A DNA stretch of 64,000 bases from Nocardia blacklockiae. GTDB taxonomy: Bacteria > Actinomycetota > Actinomycetes > Mycobacteriales > Mycobacteriaceae. Position 1 is the first letter of the stretch, and every line of letters begins with the position of its first letter. This document shows, piece after piece, positions 45,924 to 54,271 of this stretch. The translations under genes and the position numbers were made by a program. The notes below the pieces were generated by a model. The model was not told the origin of the DNA and did no database searches. It saw only the letters and a program-made list of their open reading frames with translations. The stretch lies in assembly GCF_015477355.1 (NCBI RefSeq), contig NZ_JADLRJ010000009.1, forward strand, positions 124,001-188,000, given 5' to 3'.

Positions 45924-46017
45924 ATCACGCACGCGCCGCCGTGACGAACCGCCCGGCGCGGTGTCTTACCGAGGAAAGGTCGTTATCCGCTGTACCGCAA
46001 GGGAATCGGAGGAAATC

Positions 46018-46536
46018 ATGAGCAGCACCGCAACCGAGAAGTCGACCGGTAGCGAGAACACCAAGGCCGACGGCACCGCGACCGCGGCCGGCAAGGCCGA
46101 GCGCAACGGCACCGGCCGCCCGGACGCGCTGGTGACCGACCAGGGCACCACCACCATCGCCGACACCGTGGTGCAGAAGATCGCCGGCTTGGCCGCCCGC
46201 GAAGTGCGCGGCGTGCACGAGCTGGGCGGCGGCGCGGCACGCGCGTTCGGCGCACTGCGCGACCGCATCCCGGGCGCGTCGGCCAGCGTGGGCCAGGGCG
46301 TCACGGTCGAGGTCGGCGAGCGGCAGGCCGCGGTCGATCTGGAACTCGTCGTCGAATACGGCGTGGCCATCGCCGAATTGGCGCGGGTCGTGCGCCGCAA
46401 CGTCATCACCGCCATCGAGCAGATGACCGGGCTCGAGGTGGTCGAGGTCAACCTCAACGTCAACGACGTCTACATCGAGGGCGACGACGACGATCAGCCA
46501 CAGCAGCAGCAGCCGAGCCGCGACCGGGTGCAGTGA
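46018..46536 (+). CDS. Asp23/Gls24-family protein
   Basis: The 172-residue protein has a low-complexity, Thr/Glu/Gly-rich N-terminus (about 1-40), then a clear Asp23 domain: TTTIADTVVQKIAGLAAREVRGVHELGGGAARAFGALRDR and VDLELVVEYGVAIAELARVVRRNVITAIEQMTGLEVVEVNLNVNDVYI. The tail is Asp/Gln-rich. GGAGG precedes the ATG. This is the most typical Asp23 member of the cluster. Confidence 0.9.
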   Translation: MSSTATEKSTGSENTKADGTATAAGKAERNGTGRPDALVTDQGTTTIADTVVQKIAGLAAREVRGVHELGGGAARAFGALRDRIPGASASVGQGVTVEVGERQAAVDLELVVEYGVAIAELARVVRRNVITAIEQMTGLEVVEVNLNVNDVYIEGDDDDQPQQQQPSRDRVQ

Positions 46537-46537
46537 C

Positions 46538-46726
46538 ATGAGCGCCACCACGATCTGCCTCGTCTGCGGGTTGGCACTCGGCTTCGCCGCGGCCTTCGGC
46601 GGCTTCGGCGCCTTCTTCGTCGTGTTGATCTTCGGCGGACTGGGCCTGTTGATCGGCCGCTGGCTCGACGGCGACGTGGACCTCGCCGGACTGGTGCGGT
46701 CGGCGCAGGATCGGAGCCGCCGATGA
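46538..46726 (+). CDS. Small DUF2273-like membrane protein
   Basis: The 62-residue protein has two closely spaced hydrophobic helices rich in Gly and Phe (about 4-25 and 27-41) and a charged C-terminus (RWLDGDVDLAGLVRSAQDRSRR). DUF2273 proteins of this size accompany Asp23 and AmaP in Gram-positive operons. The last codon overlaps the next ATG (ATGA). Confidence 0.75.
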   Translation: MSATTICLVCGLALGFAAAFGGFGAFFVVLIFGGLGLLIGRWLDGDVDLAGLVRSAQDRSRR

Positions 46727-47055
46727 CGGCCGCCGCCGCGGAGCCGCCCGCCGCCGAACTGCGCGGCGTCACCGTGGTGGGTGAGCGGGCGGTGCGGCGC
46801 ATCGCGACCAGGGCCGCCCGCGAGGTGGCCGGGGTGGAACCCGACGTGCAGGTGATCGCCCGGGTGGCCGGGGACACGGCGGTGCTGCGGGTGCGGCTGC
46901 CCGTCCGCTATCCGCTGCCGGTCGGCCGGGTCACCGATGCCTGCCGGGCGCACCTGATCGAACGCACCCGGGAGCTGTCCGGGCTGGCGGTGCCGCGCGT
47001 CGACATCGAGGTGTCGGCGCTGCCGACCGCTGCCGAGCACGGGCGGGTCCGGTGA
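46723..47055 (+). CDS. Asp23-like protein, copy 1
   Basis: The 110-residue protein has AVRRIATRAAREVAGVEPDVQV, then strand VLRVRLPVRYPLPVGRVTDACRAHLIERTRELSGLAVPRVDIEVSALP. A clear paralogue lies at 48832. It overlaps both neighbours by 4 bases, so translation is coupled throughout. Confidence 0.82.
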   Translation: MTAAAAEPPAAELRGVTVVGERAVRRIATRAAREVAGVEPDVQVIARVAGDTAVLRVRLPVRYPLPVGRVTDACRAHLIERTRELSGLAVPRVDIEVSALPTAAEHGRVR

Positions 47056-47588
47056 AGCGCCGCCCGCGCCGCGTCGTCCCCGCCGTCGCGGTGGCGCTGG
47101 CGCTGCTCGTGCTCTGCGTGCTCGTCGCCGTGTCGACGATCCAGAAGATCAGCGGCACAAAGGAACTCGTGTCCTATCACAGCGTGACCACCCGGCTGCA
47201 CGACACCACGTGGGGCAGCGGCTGGGTGCTCGGCGTCGGCATCGCGGCGGTGGTGGTGGGACTGCTGCTGCTCGCCGTGGCACTGTGGCCCGGCCGCGCG
47301 GTGGTGGTGCCGCTCGCGTCCGAGGACGGTGTGGACGCCGGCATCGCCCGGCGCAGCCTGCGTGCCGCGCTCGAGGACGCGACCGATGCGGTCGACGGAC
47401 TGGAAGCGGCGCGAGTCCGGCTGGGCCGCAAGAAGGTTCGGGTCAAGGCCCGCACCCACCGGACCGCGTCGGACATCGACGCCACCACGCGCGCGGCGAT
47501 CGACCGCCGCCTGGCTCTGGTGGGACCCCGGGAGCCGCACACGGTCACCACCCGGGTGCGCCGGCTCGAGACAGGAGGAGCCCGATGA
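47052..47588 (+). CDS. DUF6286-like membrane protein, copy 1
   Basis: The 178-residue protein starts with GTG: KRRPRRVVPA, TM1 about 10-30, TM2 about 57-78, then a soluble strand-helix domain (RRSLRAALEDATDAVDGLEAARVRLGRKKVRVKART) that itself resembles a small Asp23-like unit. It has the same layout as the paralogue at 49152. Confidence 0.78.
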   Translation: MKRRPRRVVPAVAVALALLVLCVLVAVSTIQKISGTKELVSYHSVTTRLHDTTWGSGWVLGVGIAAVVVGLLLLAVALWPGRAVVVPLASEDGVDAGIARRSLRAALEDATDAVDGLEAARVRLGRKKVRVKARTHRTASDIDATTRAAIDRRLALVGPREPHTVTTRVRRLETGGAR

Positions 47589-48160
47589 GCACGGTCAACC
47601 GTCCGGCTCGGCTGAACCGCACCCTGCTCGCGCTGCTCGGCGTGGCGCTGGCGGCCGCGGGCGGGTATCTCATCGTCGCCTGGACCGGGCGGCTGAGCTG
47701 GGCCGATCAGAACGGCACGCTCGTCCCGGGGACCGCGGCTCCGCCCCTCGGTGTGCTGATCGGGATCGCGGCGGGGGCCGTGCTGCTCGGCCTCGTCCTG
47801 TTGCGGTGGCTGGCCGCGCAGACCACCCGCCTGCCGCGGTGGACGAGCTGGCGGATCGGCGACACCGACGCCGCGGGCACCACCGTGCTCGATTCCGGGA
47901 TCGCGGCCGAACCGGTGGTGGCCGATATCGAGGGCTATCCGCAGGTGCGTTCGGTCACCGCGCGACTGTCGGGACCGTCGGGCGCGCCGGAACTTCATCT
48001 CGTCGTCACGGCCGAGCCGGACGCCGACCTGGCGGCGCTGCGCCGACGCATTCTCGAGCACGCCGTGGCCCGGCTGCGGGAGGCGCTGGAGGTCGAGATC
48101 GTGCCTGTGACAATGGAATTGCGCCTGGCCGATCGCGGACGGCTCGCGCGGACCCGGTAA
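47585..48160 (+). CDS. AmaP-like membrane anchor, copy 1
   Basis: The 191-residue protein has two N-terminal membrane helices (about 12-32 and 55-74), then a cytoplasmic domain with AEPVVADIEGYPQVRSVTARLSGPSGAPELHLVVTAEPDADLAALRRRILEHAVARLREALE. This matches alkaline-shock response anchor AmaP, which tethers Asp23 to the membrane. It overlaps the previous gene by 4 bases. Confidence 0.8.
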   Translation: MSTVNRPARLNRTLLALLGVALAAAGGYLIVAWTGRLSWADQNGTLVPGTAAPPLGVLIGIAAGAVLLGLVLLRWLAAQTTRLPRWTSWRIGDTDAAGTTVLDSGIAAEPVVADIEGYPQVRSVTARLSGPSGAPELHLVVTAEPDADLAALRRRILEHAVARLREALEVEIVPVTMELRLADRGRLARTR

Positions 48161-48164
48161 TCGC

Positions 48165-48198
48165 GCATCGGCTCGCGACGTCCGTCGCGAGCCGATGC
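48165..48198. terminator. Bidirectional terminator
   Basis: A perfect 15-bp stem (48165-48179 with 48184-48198) with a GTCC loop lies between the convergent AmaP-like and charged-repeat genes. Confidence 0.85.
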
Positions 48199-48208
48199 CG
48201 TCGAGCTC

Positions 48209-48496
48209 CTACCTGCCGAGCTTCTCCTTCGCCCGGCGCGCGGCCTCCTGCATGTCGTCCCGTGCGGCGCGGGCGTCGCGCTTCATACCCGCGCCCGTGC
48301 GGTCGGCGTCGCGCTTCATTCCGGCGCCCATGCGGTCGCCGTCGCGCTTGCGGGCCGAATCCGTCCGGTCCATGTCGCGGTCCATGTCGTCGGTCATGCC
48401 GTCGACGTCGCGGTCGCGACGGTCCCGGTCCTTCATGGCCTTCTTGTTCCTGCCGGAAACCTGGCCGGGTTTTCGGCCGGTGGAGCGATCAGACAT
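48209..48496 (-). CDS. Highly charged repeat protein, CsbD-like tail
   Basis: The 95-residue, very polar protein has repeated D-R/M-D-R-D and MGAGMKRDADRTGAGMKRDA units, ending AARRAKEKLGR as in CsbD-type stress proteins. It is probably intrinsically disordered or one long charged helix. GGAGG precedes the ATG. It lies between the two rounds of the Asp23 cluster, on the opposite strand. Confidence 0.65.
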   Translation of the reverse strand: MSDRSTGRKPGQVSGRNKKAMKDRDRRDRDVDGMTDDMDRDMDRTDSARKRDGDRMGAGMKRDADRTGAGMKRDARAARDDMQEAARRAKEKLGR

Positions 48497-48831
48497 CCGA
48501 ACCTCCGTGGTCGGTAGGTCTCACGTCCGAACTTGCGAGAGAGGACGAGCGCGGCTCGTCCGTCGTGCCGTACTGCGCTGCCGGGCCCGGTGTGGGCGCG
48601 GCAACCTTTTCCAGGCAGCAATCGTTCAGAAAACGATCGCGGTCCTAATCCTGCCCACTTCCGGTCGGCGGTGTCAATCGAAATCCGCTGTTCAAATGCG
48701 CTACGGCGCGGGGTGGGATGCCTGTTGCGGGACTGCCCGGCGCGTACACCGGCATTCCCGGCGAACCAGCAGTTAGTGTTGCGCTATCACCGGGGGAAGC
48801 GAGCTGTTCCACACCGAACCTGGAGGATGGC
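48497..48831. other. Control region between divergent stress genes
   Basis: No gene is seen here. The stretch contains the inverted repeat ATCGTT-CAGAA-AACGAT (48621-48637), a possible operator, and a GGAGG site at its right end for the gene at 48832. It should carry promoters for both flanking genes. Confidence 0.5.
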
Positions 48832-49155
48832 ATGACGAGCACGGTGACCGCGATCGAGCCCGCCACGGCGCCGCCCGTGCCCGCCGCGGAGGTGGATGCC
48901 GCGGCCGTGCGGCGGGTGGTGATCGAGGCGGCGCGGGAGATCACCGGCGTCGCGCACGACGTGCAGGCGCACGCCAAACTCGTGCGCGGGGCGGCGGTGC
49001 TGTCGCTGCGGCTGCCGATCCACTACCCGATGCCGATCTGGCAGGTGGCCACCGTCTGCCGGGCGCACGTGCTGCGCCGGGTGCGCGAACGCACGGGAAT
49101 GCCGGTGCGGCGCTTGGAGATCGATGTCGCCGAACTACCGGAGACGGGGCGGTGA
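48832..49155 (+). CDS. Asp23-like protein, copy 2
   Basis: The 107-residue protein is a paralogue of the protein at 46723: VLSLRLPIHYPMPIWQVATVCRAHVLRRVRERTGMPVRRLEIDVAELP is nearly superimposable. GGAGG precedes the ATG, so this round of genes is separately expressed. It overlaps the next GTG by 4 bases. Confidence 0.82.
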   Translation: MTSTVTAIEPATAPPVPAAEVDAAAVRRVVIEAAREITGVAHDVQAHAKLVRGAAVLSLRLPIHYPMPIWQVATVCRAHVLRRVRERTGMPVRRLEIDVAELPETGR

Positions 49156-49685
49156 AGCGGCGGCCGAACCGGGCCGTACCGGCGGCGGTGCTGGCGCTGA
49201 CGCTGTCGGCGGGCTGCGTGGTCGTCGTGCTGTCGCTCGTCCGATACCTCACCGGCGCAACGGGTCCGGTGTCCTACGACGCCGTCACGGAGCGCCTGCG
49301 AGAAACCACCTGGGCCGACGGCTGGGTGGCCGTCTTCGGTGCCGCCGCGTTGCTGGCGGGCATCGTGCTCCTCGGCCTGGCGGTCCTGCCGGGACGCGCG
49401 GTCGTGCTGCCCCTGGACTCCGACGACGTGCTCACCGCCGGCGTCGTCCGCCGCGGCCTGCGCGCCGCCCTGCGCGACGCGGCGCAGTCGGTCGACGGTG
49501 TGCACTCGGCGCGGGTCCGTCTGCGCCGCAAGGCAGTTCGCATCACCGTCCGCGCGCCACGAGCGCATCGCGCCGACCTCGCGGAGACCGTGCGAGCAGC
49601 GGTCGACGAGCGCGTGGCCTGCATCGGCCCGCAGCGCCCGCCGCGTGTTTCGGCCCGCCTGCGAGCTACCGGGAGCCTGCGATGA
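49152..49685 (+). CDS. DUF6286-like membrane protein, copy 2
   Basis: The 177-residue protein is a paralogue of 47052: KRRPNRAVPA, two membrane helices (about 10-30 and 57-78), then RRGLRAALRDAAQSVDGVHSARVRLRRKAVRITVRAP. The same gene order as in copy 1 points to a segmental duplication. Confidence 0.78.
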   Translation: MKRRPNRAVPAAVLALTLSAGCVVVVLSLVRYLTGATGPVSYDAVTERLRETTWADGWVAVFGAAALLAGIVLLGLAVLPGRAVVLPLDSDDVLTAGVVRRGLRAALRDAAQSVDGVHSARVRLRRKAVRITVRAPRAHRADLAETVRAAVDERVACIGPQRPPRVSARLRATGSLR

Positions 49686-49810
49686 AGGCGGTGCGGGCGA
49701 ATGGTCTTCGCCAGGGAACTGCCGTGAACGCGTTGCGGGCGAATGGTTCTCGCCGGGCGACTGCGGTGAACACGGGCGGCCACATGGTCATCACCGGGAG
49801 GTTGCTATGA
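49682..49810 (+). CDS. Possible 42-residue peptide with a duplicated motif
   Basis: The ATG overlaps the preceding TGA (ATGA) and the frame ends at 49810, overlapping the next ATG. It encodes two imperfect copies of V/L-RANG-x-R-x-T-A-V-N. The DNA is a direct repeat of about 42 bp. Both overlaps argue that it is translated, but its composition is odd. It may be only a duplicated spacer that inserted between copies 2 of the DUF6286-like and AmaP-like genes. Confidence 0.35.
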   Translation: MKAVRANGLRQGTAVNALRANGSRRATAVNTGGHMVITGRLL

Positions 49811-50490
49811 GGGCGGGCGGGCGCACGGTTCTTGCTGGCGGTGGACGGCTCGAGGGGGTCGAAGCGCGGCGGGGTGCGGGGCGTGGTGAGGGGATTCGGC
49901 GACGGCCGCCTGCTGTGGTGAACCGCGTGGGCTTGGGGTTGGTAGGGGTGGTGTTGCTAGGGGTTGGTGGCGTTGTGCTGGTGGCGCATGTCGATCTGCT
50001 GGGTGGGTTCGATGCGGGTTCGCCGGTGCTGTCCGGCCGGTCCCGGCCGCCGACGTGGCTGCTGTGGGTGATCGTGGCGGTGGCGGGCGTGCTGGGCCTG
50101 ATCTGCTTGCGCTGGGCTACGGCTCAGGTCACCCGGGTGCCGCCGGTCGTGCGCTGGCGGGCGCGCCCGGCCGAGTCCGACGATCGCATCGACCTGCACG
50201 CCGCGGCCGTGACCCGGCCCGTGGCGGACGATCTGCGGAGCTGTCCGGGAGTGCGCTCGGCCGTCGCCTGGTTGTCCGGCCCGGCGCGATCACCGGAGCT
50301 GTTCCTGGTGGTGACCGCCGAGCCCGACGCCGATATCGGTGCGCTGCGCGCCCGCGTGCTCGACCACGCGGTGCCCCGGCTCCGGCAGGCGCTGGAGACC
50401 GAGAACGTCTCGGTCGCAATGGAACTGCGCTTCGCCGGGCGCGGGACTCGATCGCGTCAGCCGACCGGCCCGAGCACCCGTTCGACGTAG
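49807..50490 (+). CDS. AmaP-like membrane anchor, copy 2
   Basis: The 227-residue protein is a paralogue of 47585: two membrane helices (about 40-60 and 78-100), then ARPVADDLRSCPGVRSAVAWLSGPARSPELFLVVTAEPDADIGALRARVLDHAVPRLRQALE-like domain (ELFLVVTAEPDAD is shared). Its N-terminus is about 30 residues longer. GGGAGG precedes the ATG. The 3' end overlaps the convergent lactone oxidase by 34 bases. Confidence 0.75.
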   Translation: MRAGGRTVLAGGGRLEGVEARRGAGRGEGIRRRPPAVVNRVGLGLVGVVLLGVGGVVLVAHVDLLGGFDAGSPVLSGRSRPPTWLLWVIVAVAGVLGLICLRWATAQVTRVPPVVRWRARPAESDDRIDLHAAAVTRPVADDLRSCPGVRSAVAWLSGPARSPELFLVVTAEPDADIGALRARVLDHAVPRLRQALETENVSVAMELRFAGRGTRSRQPTGPSTRST

Positions 50491-51758
50491 GCGTTGGTGA
50501 ATCGGCCCTTCGGGTCGAGGCGGCGGCGCACCTCCTGGAAGCGGTCCCAGTCCGGGTACCGCTCGCGCAAGGTCCGCGCCGTCTGGAAGTGCCGCTTGCC
50601 CCAGTGCGGCCGCCCGCCGTACTTGTCGAAAACCGCTTCGCACGCACGGAAATACGGCTCGTAGGCCATCCCCCGGTACTGGTGCACGGCGATATAGCAG
50701 GTGTCGCGCCCGCCCGCCGGGGACAGGAACGCGTCGTCGGGAGCCACCCAGCGCACCTCGATCGGCATCGGGGTGTCGAAACGCTGTGACAGCTCCTTGA
50801 TCTCGCGAATCGCCGCCACCGAATGCTCACGCGGAATGGCGTATTCCATCTCGGTGAACCGAATCAGCCTGGGCGAGGCGAACACTCGATAGGACCGGTC
50901 CACCTGGCGGCGGTAACTCCCGGCGTAGGCGGCCCCGCGCTGGATCCACGGAATAAGCTGCGGCCGTAGGCGGCACAGCCGGGCCAGGGCGTCGAAGGTG
51001 TGATTCGACACGAGGATGTCGGCGAACCAGTCCACCGCCTTGCCGCGCGGCTGCTCGGGCAACTCCACCCGGTTGTTGCGCTTGGTCATGGCCAGCGGGC
51101 TGTGCGCGAACATGTAGAACTCGAAATGCTCGTTGCCGTCGACGTATTCGTCGAGATCGGCGAGCACGTCGGCCACGGGCACGGGCCGCTCCACGCCCTC
51201 CAGGACGAACGACGGCACCAGCTCGAGGGTGACGGCGGTGACGATGCCGAGCGCGCCGACGTGCACCCGCGCCGCCCGCCACCCGTCGGGATCGGTGCGC
51301 TCGTCGAGTTCCACCCGGCTGCCGTCGGCGAGCATCAATTCCACCGAACGCAGTGCGGCGGAAAGGTTCTGCAGCGTCGCCCCGGTGCCGTGGGTGGCGG
51401 TCGCGGTGGCGCCGGCGATGGTCTGCACGTCGATGTCGCCCAGGTTCGGGAAGGCCAGGCCGAGCGGATGCAGCGCCTCGCTCACCGCGTTGAGCGTAGC
51501 CCCGGCCTCCACCCGGACCAGTCCGGCCGCGCGGTCCACGTGCAGGATCCGGTTCAGCCGCGACAGGCTCAGCAGGGTGCCGTCGGTGAGCACCGCCTCG
51601 GTGAAGGAGTGGCCCGCCCCCGCCACGCGCACGGTCCGATCCTCGTCCTCGGCGCGCGCGAGCAGTTCCGCCACGTCCTCGAGGGAGCCGGGCGCGGCGA
51701 ACGTCGCCGGTGCGCACTGCTGGTCCCCGGCCCAGTTCACCCACGAGGAGTTGGTCAT
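50457..51758 (-). CDS. FAD-linked sugar-lactone oxidase (L-gulono/D-arabinono-lactone type)
   Basis: The 433-residue vanillyl-alcohol-oxidase-fold flavoprotein has an FAD-binding domain with VRVAGAGHSFTEAVLTDG (about 43-60) and a GATATATHGTG segment (about 115-125). The C-terminal domain has the HWGK motif (PHWGKRHFQ). It should oxidise an aldonolactone or polyol using oxygen or a quinone, like Rv1771. TAAAGT (51766-51771) lies 7 bases before the ATG. Confidence 0.88.
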   Translation of the reverse strand: MTNSSWVNWAGDQQCAPATFAAPGSLEDVAELLARAEDEDRTVRVAGAGHSFTEAVLTDGTLLSLSRLNRILHVDRAAGLVRVEAGATLNAVSEALHPLGLAFPNLGDIDVQTIAGATATATHGTGATLQNLSAALRSVELMLADGSRVELDERTDPDGWRAARVHVGALGIVTAVTLELVPSFVLEGVERPVPVADVLADLDEYVDGNEHFEFYMFAHSPLAMTKRNNRVELPEQPRGKAVDWFADILVSNHTFDALARLCRLRPQLIPWIQRGAAYAGSYRRQVDRSYRVFASPRLIRFTEMEYAIPREHSVAAIREIKELSQRFDTPMPIEVRWVAPDDAFLSPAGGRDTCYIAVHQYRGMAYEPYFRACEAVFDKYGGRPHWGKRHFQTARTLRERYPDWDRFQEVRRRLDPKGRFTNAYVERVLGPVG

Positions 51759-51815
51759 GTGACCAACTTTAGGGCATCGAGTGTGACGGGCGCTACCCGA
51801 TGCGGATTTCCGAAC

Positions 51816-52490
51816 TCAGCGGCGGCGGCAGGCGAAGGTCTCGGATTTCGCCTGGTCCACCTCGTCGTCGCCCAGCGGCGGCACGGTCAGCGGCTGGCGC
51901 GGCACCGAGTCGGCGCGCATGCCGTCCAGGGCGATGGCGAGATAGCGCCGCCAGACCTGATCGTTCACCGGCTTGGCGAAGGCGGCGATCGACTCGACCA
52001 TGTTGATGACCGCGAAGAAGTCCGAGGCCTCGATGCCCGGGCGCAGCACACCCGCCGCGTGCGCGCGGTCGACCAGCCGCGCGATCTGCGGCTTGATCCG
52101 CTCCCGGACGGACTCGAAACGCTCCATCGCGTCCGGCAATTCGAGCATCACCTCGCTGAATCCGCGATTGCCGGCGAAATGCTCACAGGCCCACTCGAAC
52201 AGCTCCACCACGCCGGACCACAGGTCCGGGTTCCGGTTGGCCCGCTCGGTCGCCTCGGCCATGGCCGCGACGGTCTGCTCGAAGACCTCGATGATCAGTT
52301 CCTGCTTGTTCGCGAAGCGCCGGTACACCGTGCCCACGCCGACGCCGGCCGCCTCGGCCACGTCGTCCAGGGTGACCTCCAGGCCGCGCTCGGCGAACAG
52401 TCTGCGGGCGGCCTCGACGATCCGCTGCTGGTTGCGGGCGGCGTCGGCGCGCAGACGCCGAGGTGCGGGCATGGTGGTGGTGCGATTCAC
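51816..52490 (-). CDS. TetR-family repressor of the adjacent MFS gene
   Basis: The 224-residue protein has an HTH at about 20-65 (VTLDDVAEAAGVGVGTVYRRFANKQELI) and a helical ligand domain. TAGCAT (52497-52502) lies 6 bases before the GTG, so it is leaderless. It is divergent from the MFS gene at 52606; two related dyads lie between them, fitting repression of both genes. Confidence 0.9.
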   Translation of the reverse strand: MNRTTTMPAPRRLRADAARNQQRIVEAARRLFAERGLEVTLDDVAEAAGVGVGTVYRRFANKQELIIEVFEQTVAAMAEATERANRNPDLWSGVVELFEWACEHFAGNRGFSEVMLELPDAMERFESVRERIKPQIARLVDRAHAAGVLRPGIEASDFFAVINMVESIAAFAKPVNDQVWRRYLAIALDGMRADSVPRQPLTVPPLGDDEVDQAKSETFACRRR

Positions 52491-52520
52491 ACCTTCATGC
52501 TATCAAGCATCGGGATTAAG

Positions 52521-52581
52521 TGGAGGCGTTCTCTCCGTTATGGTGGTAGCTTTGCAACCAAGCGGAGGAGCGCCCTCCGCA
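52521..52581. promoter_or_regulatory. Two related operator dyads
   Basis: Dyad 1 (52521-52540) has GGAG and CTCC arms; dyad 2 (52562-52580) is GCGGAGG-AGCGC-CCTCCGC, a perfect 7-bp inverted repeat. Both share GGAGG, about 41 bases apart, and both lie between the TetR and MFS genes. These are the likely TetR binding sites. Confidence 0.6.
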
Positions 52582-52605
52582 TAAGTCACCGGCCGAAGGG
52601 GACCC

Positions 52606-54111
52606 ATGACTACCGCGATCGACCTGGAAAAGGATGCGGCGACACGATCGCCGAATGCGGGCCGTCGCGGCTCGCACGCACTGCGCTGGTGGGTGCTCGC
52701 CGTTCTCGGCGTCGCCCAGTTGATGGTCGTGCTCGACGCGACCGTCGTGAACATCGCGCTGCCCGAGGCGCAGCGCGACCTCGGATTCTCCAATGGTGAC
52801 CGGCAGTGGGTCGTCACCGGCTACGCGCTGGCCTTCGGCAGCCTGCTGCTGCTCGGCGGTCGATTGAGCGACCTGTTCGGGCGGCGCAACACCTTCATCG
52901 TCGGCCTGGTCGGATTCGCCGTCGCCTCGGCGGTCGGCGGCGCGGCCAACGGCTTCGAGATGCTGGTGGCGGCGCGCGTGGCACAGGGCGTGTTCGGCGC
53001 GCTGCTGGCTCCCGCGGCGCTGTCGCTGCTGACGGTGACCTTCACCCATCCTGCGGAGCGCGCCAAGGCCTTCGGCATCTTCGGCGCCGTCGCGGGTACC
53101 GGCGGTGCGCTCGGCCTGCTGCTCGGCGGCGCGCTCACCGAGTGGGCGTCGTGGCGCTGGGTGATGTACGTGAACCTGATCTTCGCCGCGGTCGCGCTGG
53201 TCGGCGCGGTGCTGCTGCTGGCCAAGCACGTGACCACCGAGCGGCCCAAGCTGGACATCCCCGGCACCGCCGTCGTCACCGCCGCGCTGTTCGGCATTGT
53301 GTACGGCTTCTCGCACGCCGAGTCGCACGGCTGGTCCAACGGCGTCACGCTGGCGTTCCTGCTTGGCGGCGCCGCGCTGCTGGCGGTGTTCGCGTGGCTG
53401 GAGACCCGGGTCGCGCACCCGCTGCTGCCGCTGCGCATCGTGCTCGACCGCACCCGCGGCGGGGCCTACATGACCGTGTTCGTCATGGGCATCGGGATGT
53501 TCGCGATCTTCCTGTTCCTGACCTATTACATGCAGCTGACGCTGAACTACTCGCCGATCGTGACCGGTGTGGCGTTCCTGCCGATGGTGGCGGGCATGGT
53601 CGCCTCGTCGACCACCGTGCCGTCGCTGCTGCTGCCGAAGGTCGGCCCGAAGGTCACCGTGACGGCCGGCTTCCTGATCGCCGCGGTCGGCATGGGCTGG
53701 CTGACGCAGATCGGCCTGGACACTGGGTACGCCACGCACATCCTCCCGGCGCTGATCCTGATGGGCATCGGTCTGGGTGGTTCGATGTCGACGGCGTTCC
53801 AGGGCTCGACCGCGGGCGTGCACCACGACGACGCGGGCGTGGCCTCGGCCATGGTCAACACCAGCCAGCAGGTCGGCGGCTCGATCGGCACCGCGCTGCT
53901 GAGCACGATCGCCGCCTCGGCCGCCACGGACTACCTGTCCACCCGGTCGGCGAGCAACCCGCTCGACGTGGCGCAGTCGGCCATCGAGAGCTACACCACC
54001 AGCTTCTGGTGGGCGACAGCGATCTTCGTGGTGGGTGCCGTGCTGGCGGCGATCGTCATGCCGAACACGGTTCCCGCTCCCGCCGAAGGTGAGCCGGTCA
54101 TCGTGCACTGA
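52606..54111 (+). CDS. MFS drug/H+ antiporter, DHA2 family
   Basis: The 501-residue protein should have 14 membrane helices: TM1 with VLDATVVNIALPEAQRDL, motif-A-like GRLSDLFGRRNTF, the GTGGALGLLLGGALTEW segment (motif C) and a long TM11-TM14 region ending in AFQGSTAGV and IVMPNT. It is divergent from a TetR repressor. GAAGGGGA precedes the ATG. It probably exports antibiotics or toxic metabolites. Confidence 0.92.
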   Translation: MTTAIDLEKDAATRSPNAGRRGSHALRWWVLAVLGVAQLMVVLDATVVNIALPEAQRDLGFSNGDRQWVVTGYALAFGSLLLLGGRLSDLFGRRNTFIVGLVGFAVASAVGGAANGFEMLVAARVAQGVFGALLAPAALSLLTVTFTHPAERAKAFGIFGAVAGTGGALGLLLGGALTEWASWRWVMYVNLIFAAVALVGAVLLLAKHVTTERPKLDIPGTAVVTAALFGIVYGFSHAESHGWSNGVTLAFLLGGAALLAVFAWLETRVAHPLLPLRIVLDRTRGGAYMTVFVMGIGMFAIFLFLTYYMQLTLNYSPIVTGVAFLPMVAGMVASSTTVPSLLLPKVGPKVTVTAGFLIAAVGMGWLTQIGLDTGYATHILPALILMGIGLGGSMSTAFQGSTAGVHHDDAGVASAMVNTSQQVGGSIGTALLSTIAASAATDYLSTRSASNPLDVAQSAIESYTTSFWWATAIFVVGAVLAAIVMPNTVPAPAEGEPVIVH

Positions 54112-54135
54112 GTACCGGTGCGTGCCAACCGAATA

Positions 54136-54169
54136 CACTGTGCCCCAGCTGTTCTGCTGGGGCACAGTG
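54136..54169 (+). terminator. Intrinsic terminator after the MFS gene
   Basis: A perfect 14-bp stem (54136-54149 with 54156-54169) with a TGTTCT loop is followed by CTTTTC. Confidence 0.88.
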
Positions 54170-54271
54170 CTTTTCGGTGCCGTGTGGAGTCGGCTGTCTG
54201 GCTTTGGGTTGTCGCGCAAGCCTCGGGACGCCGGTTCTCCCGCTGCGCGCTGGCTCTCGTGTCGGTGACGT

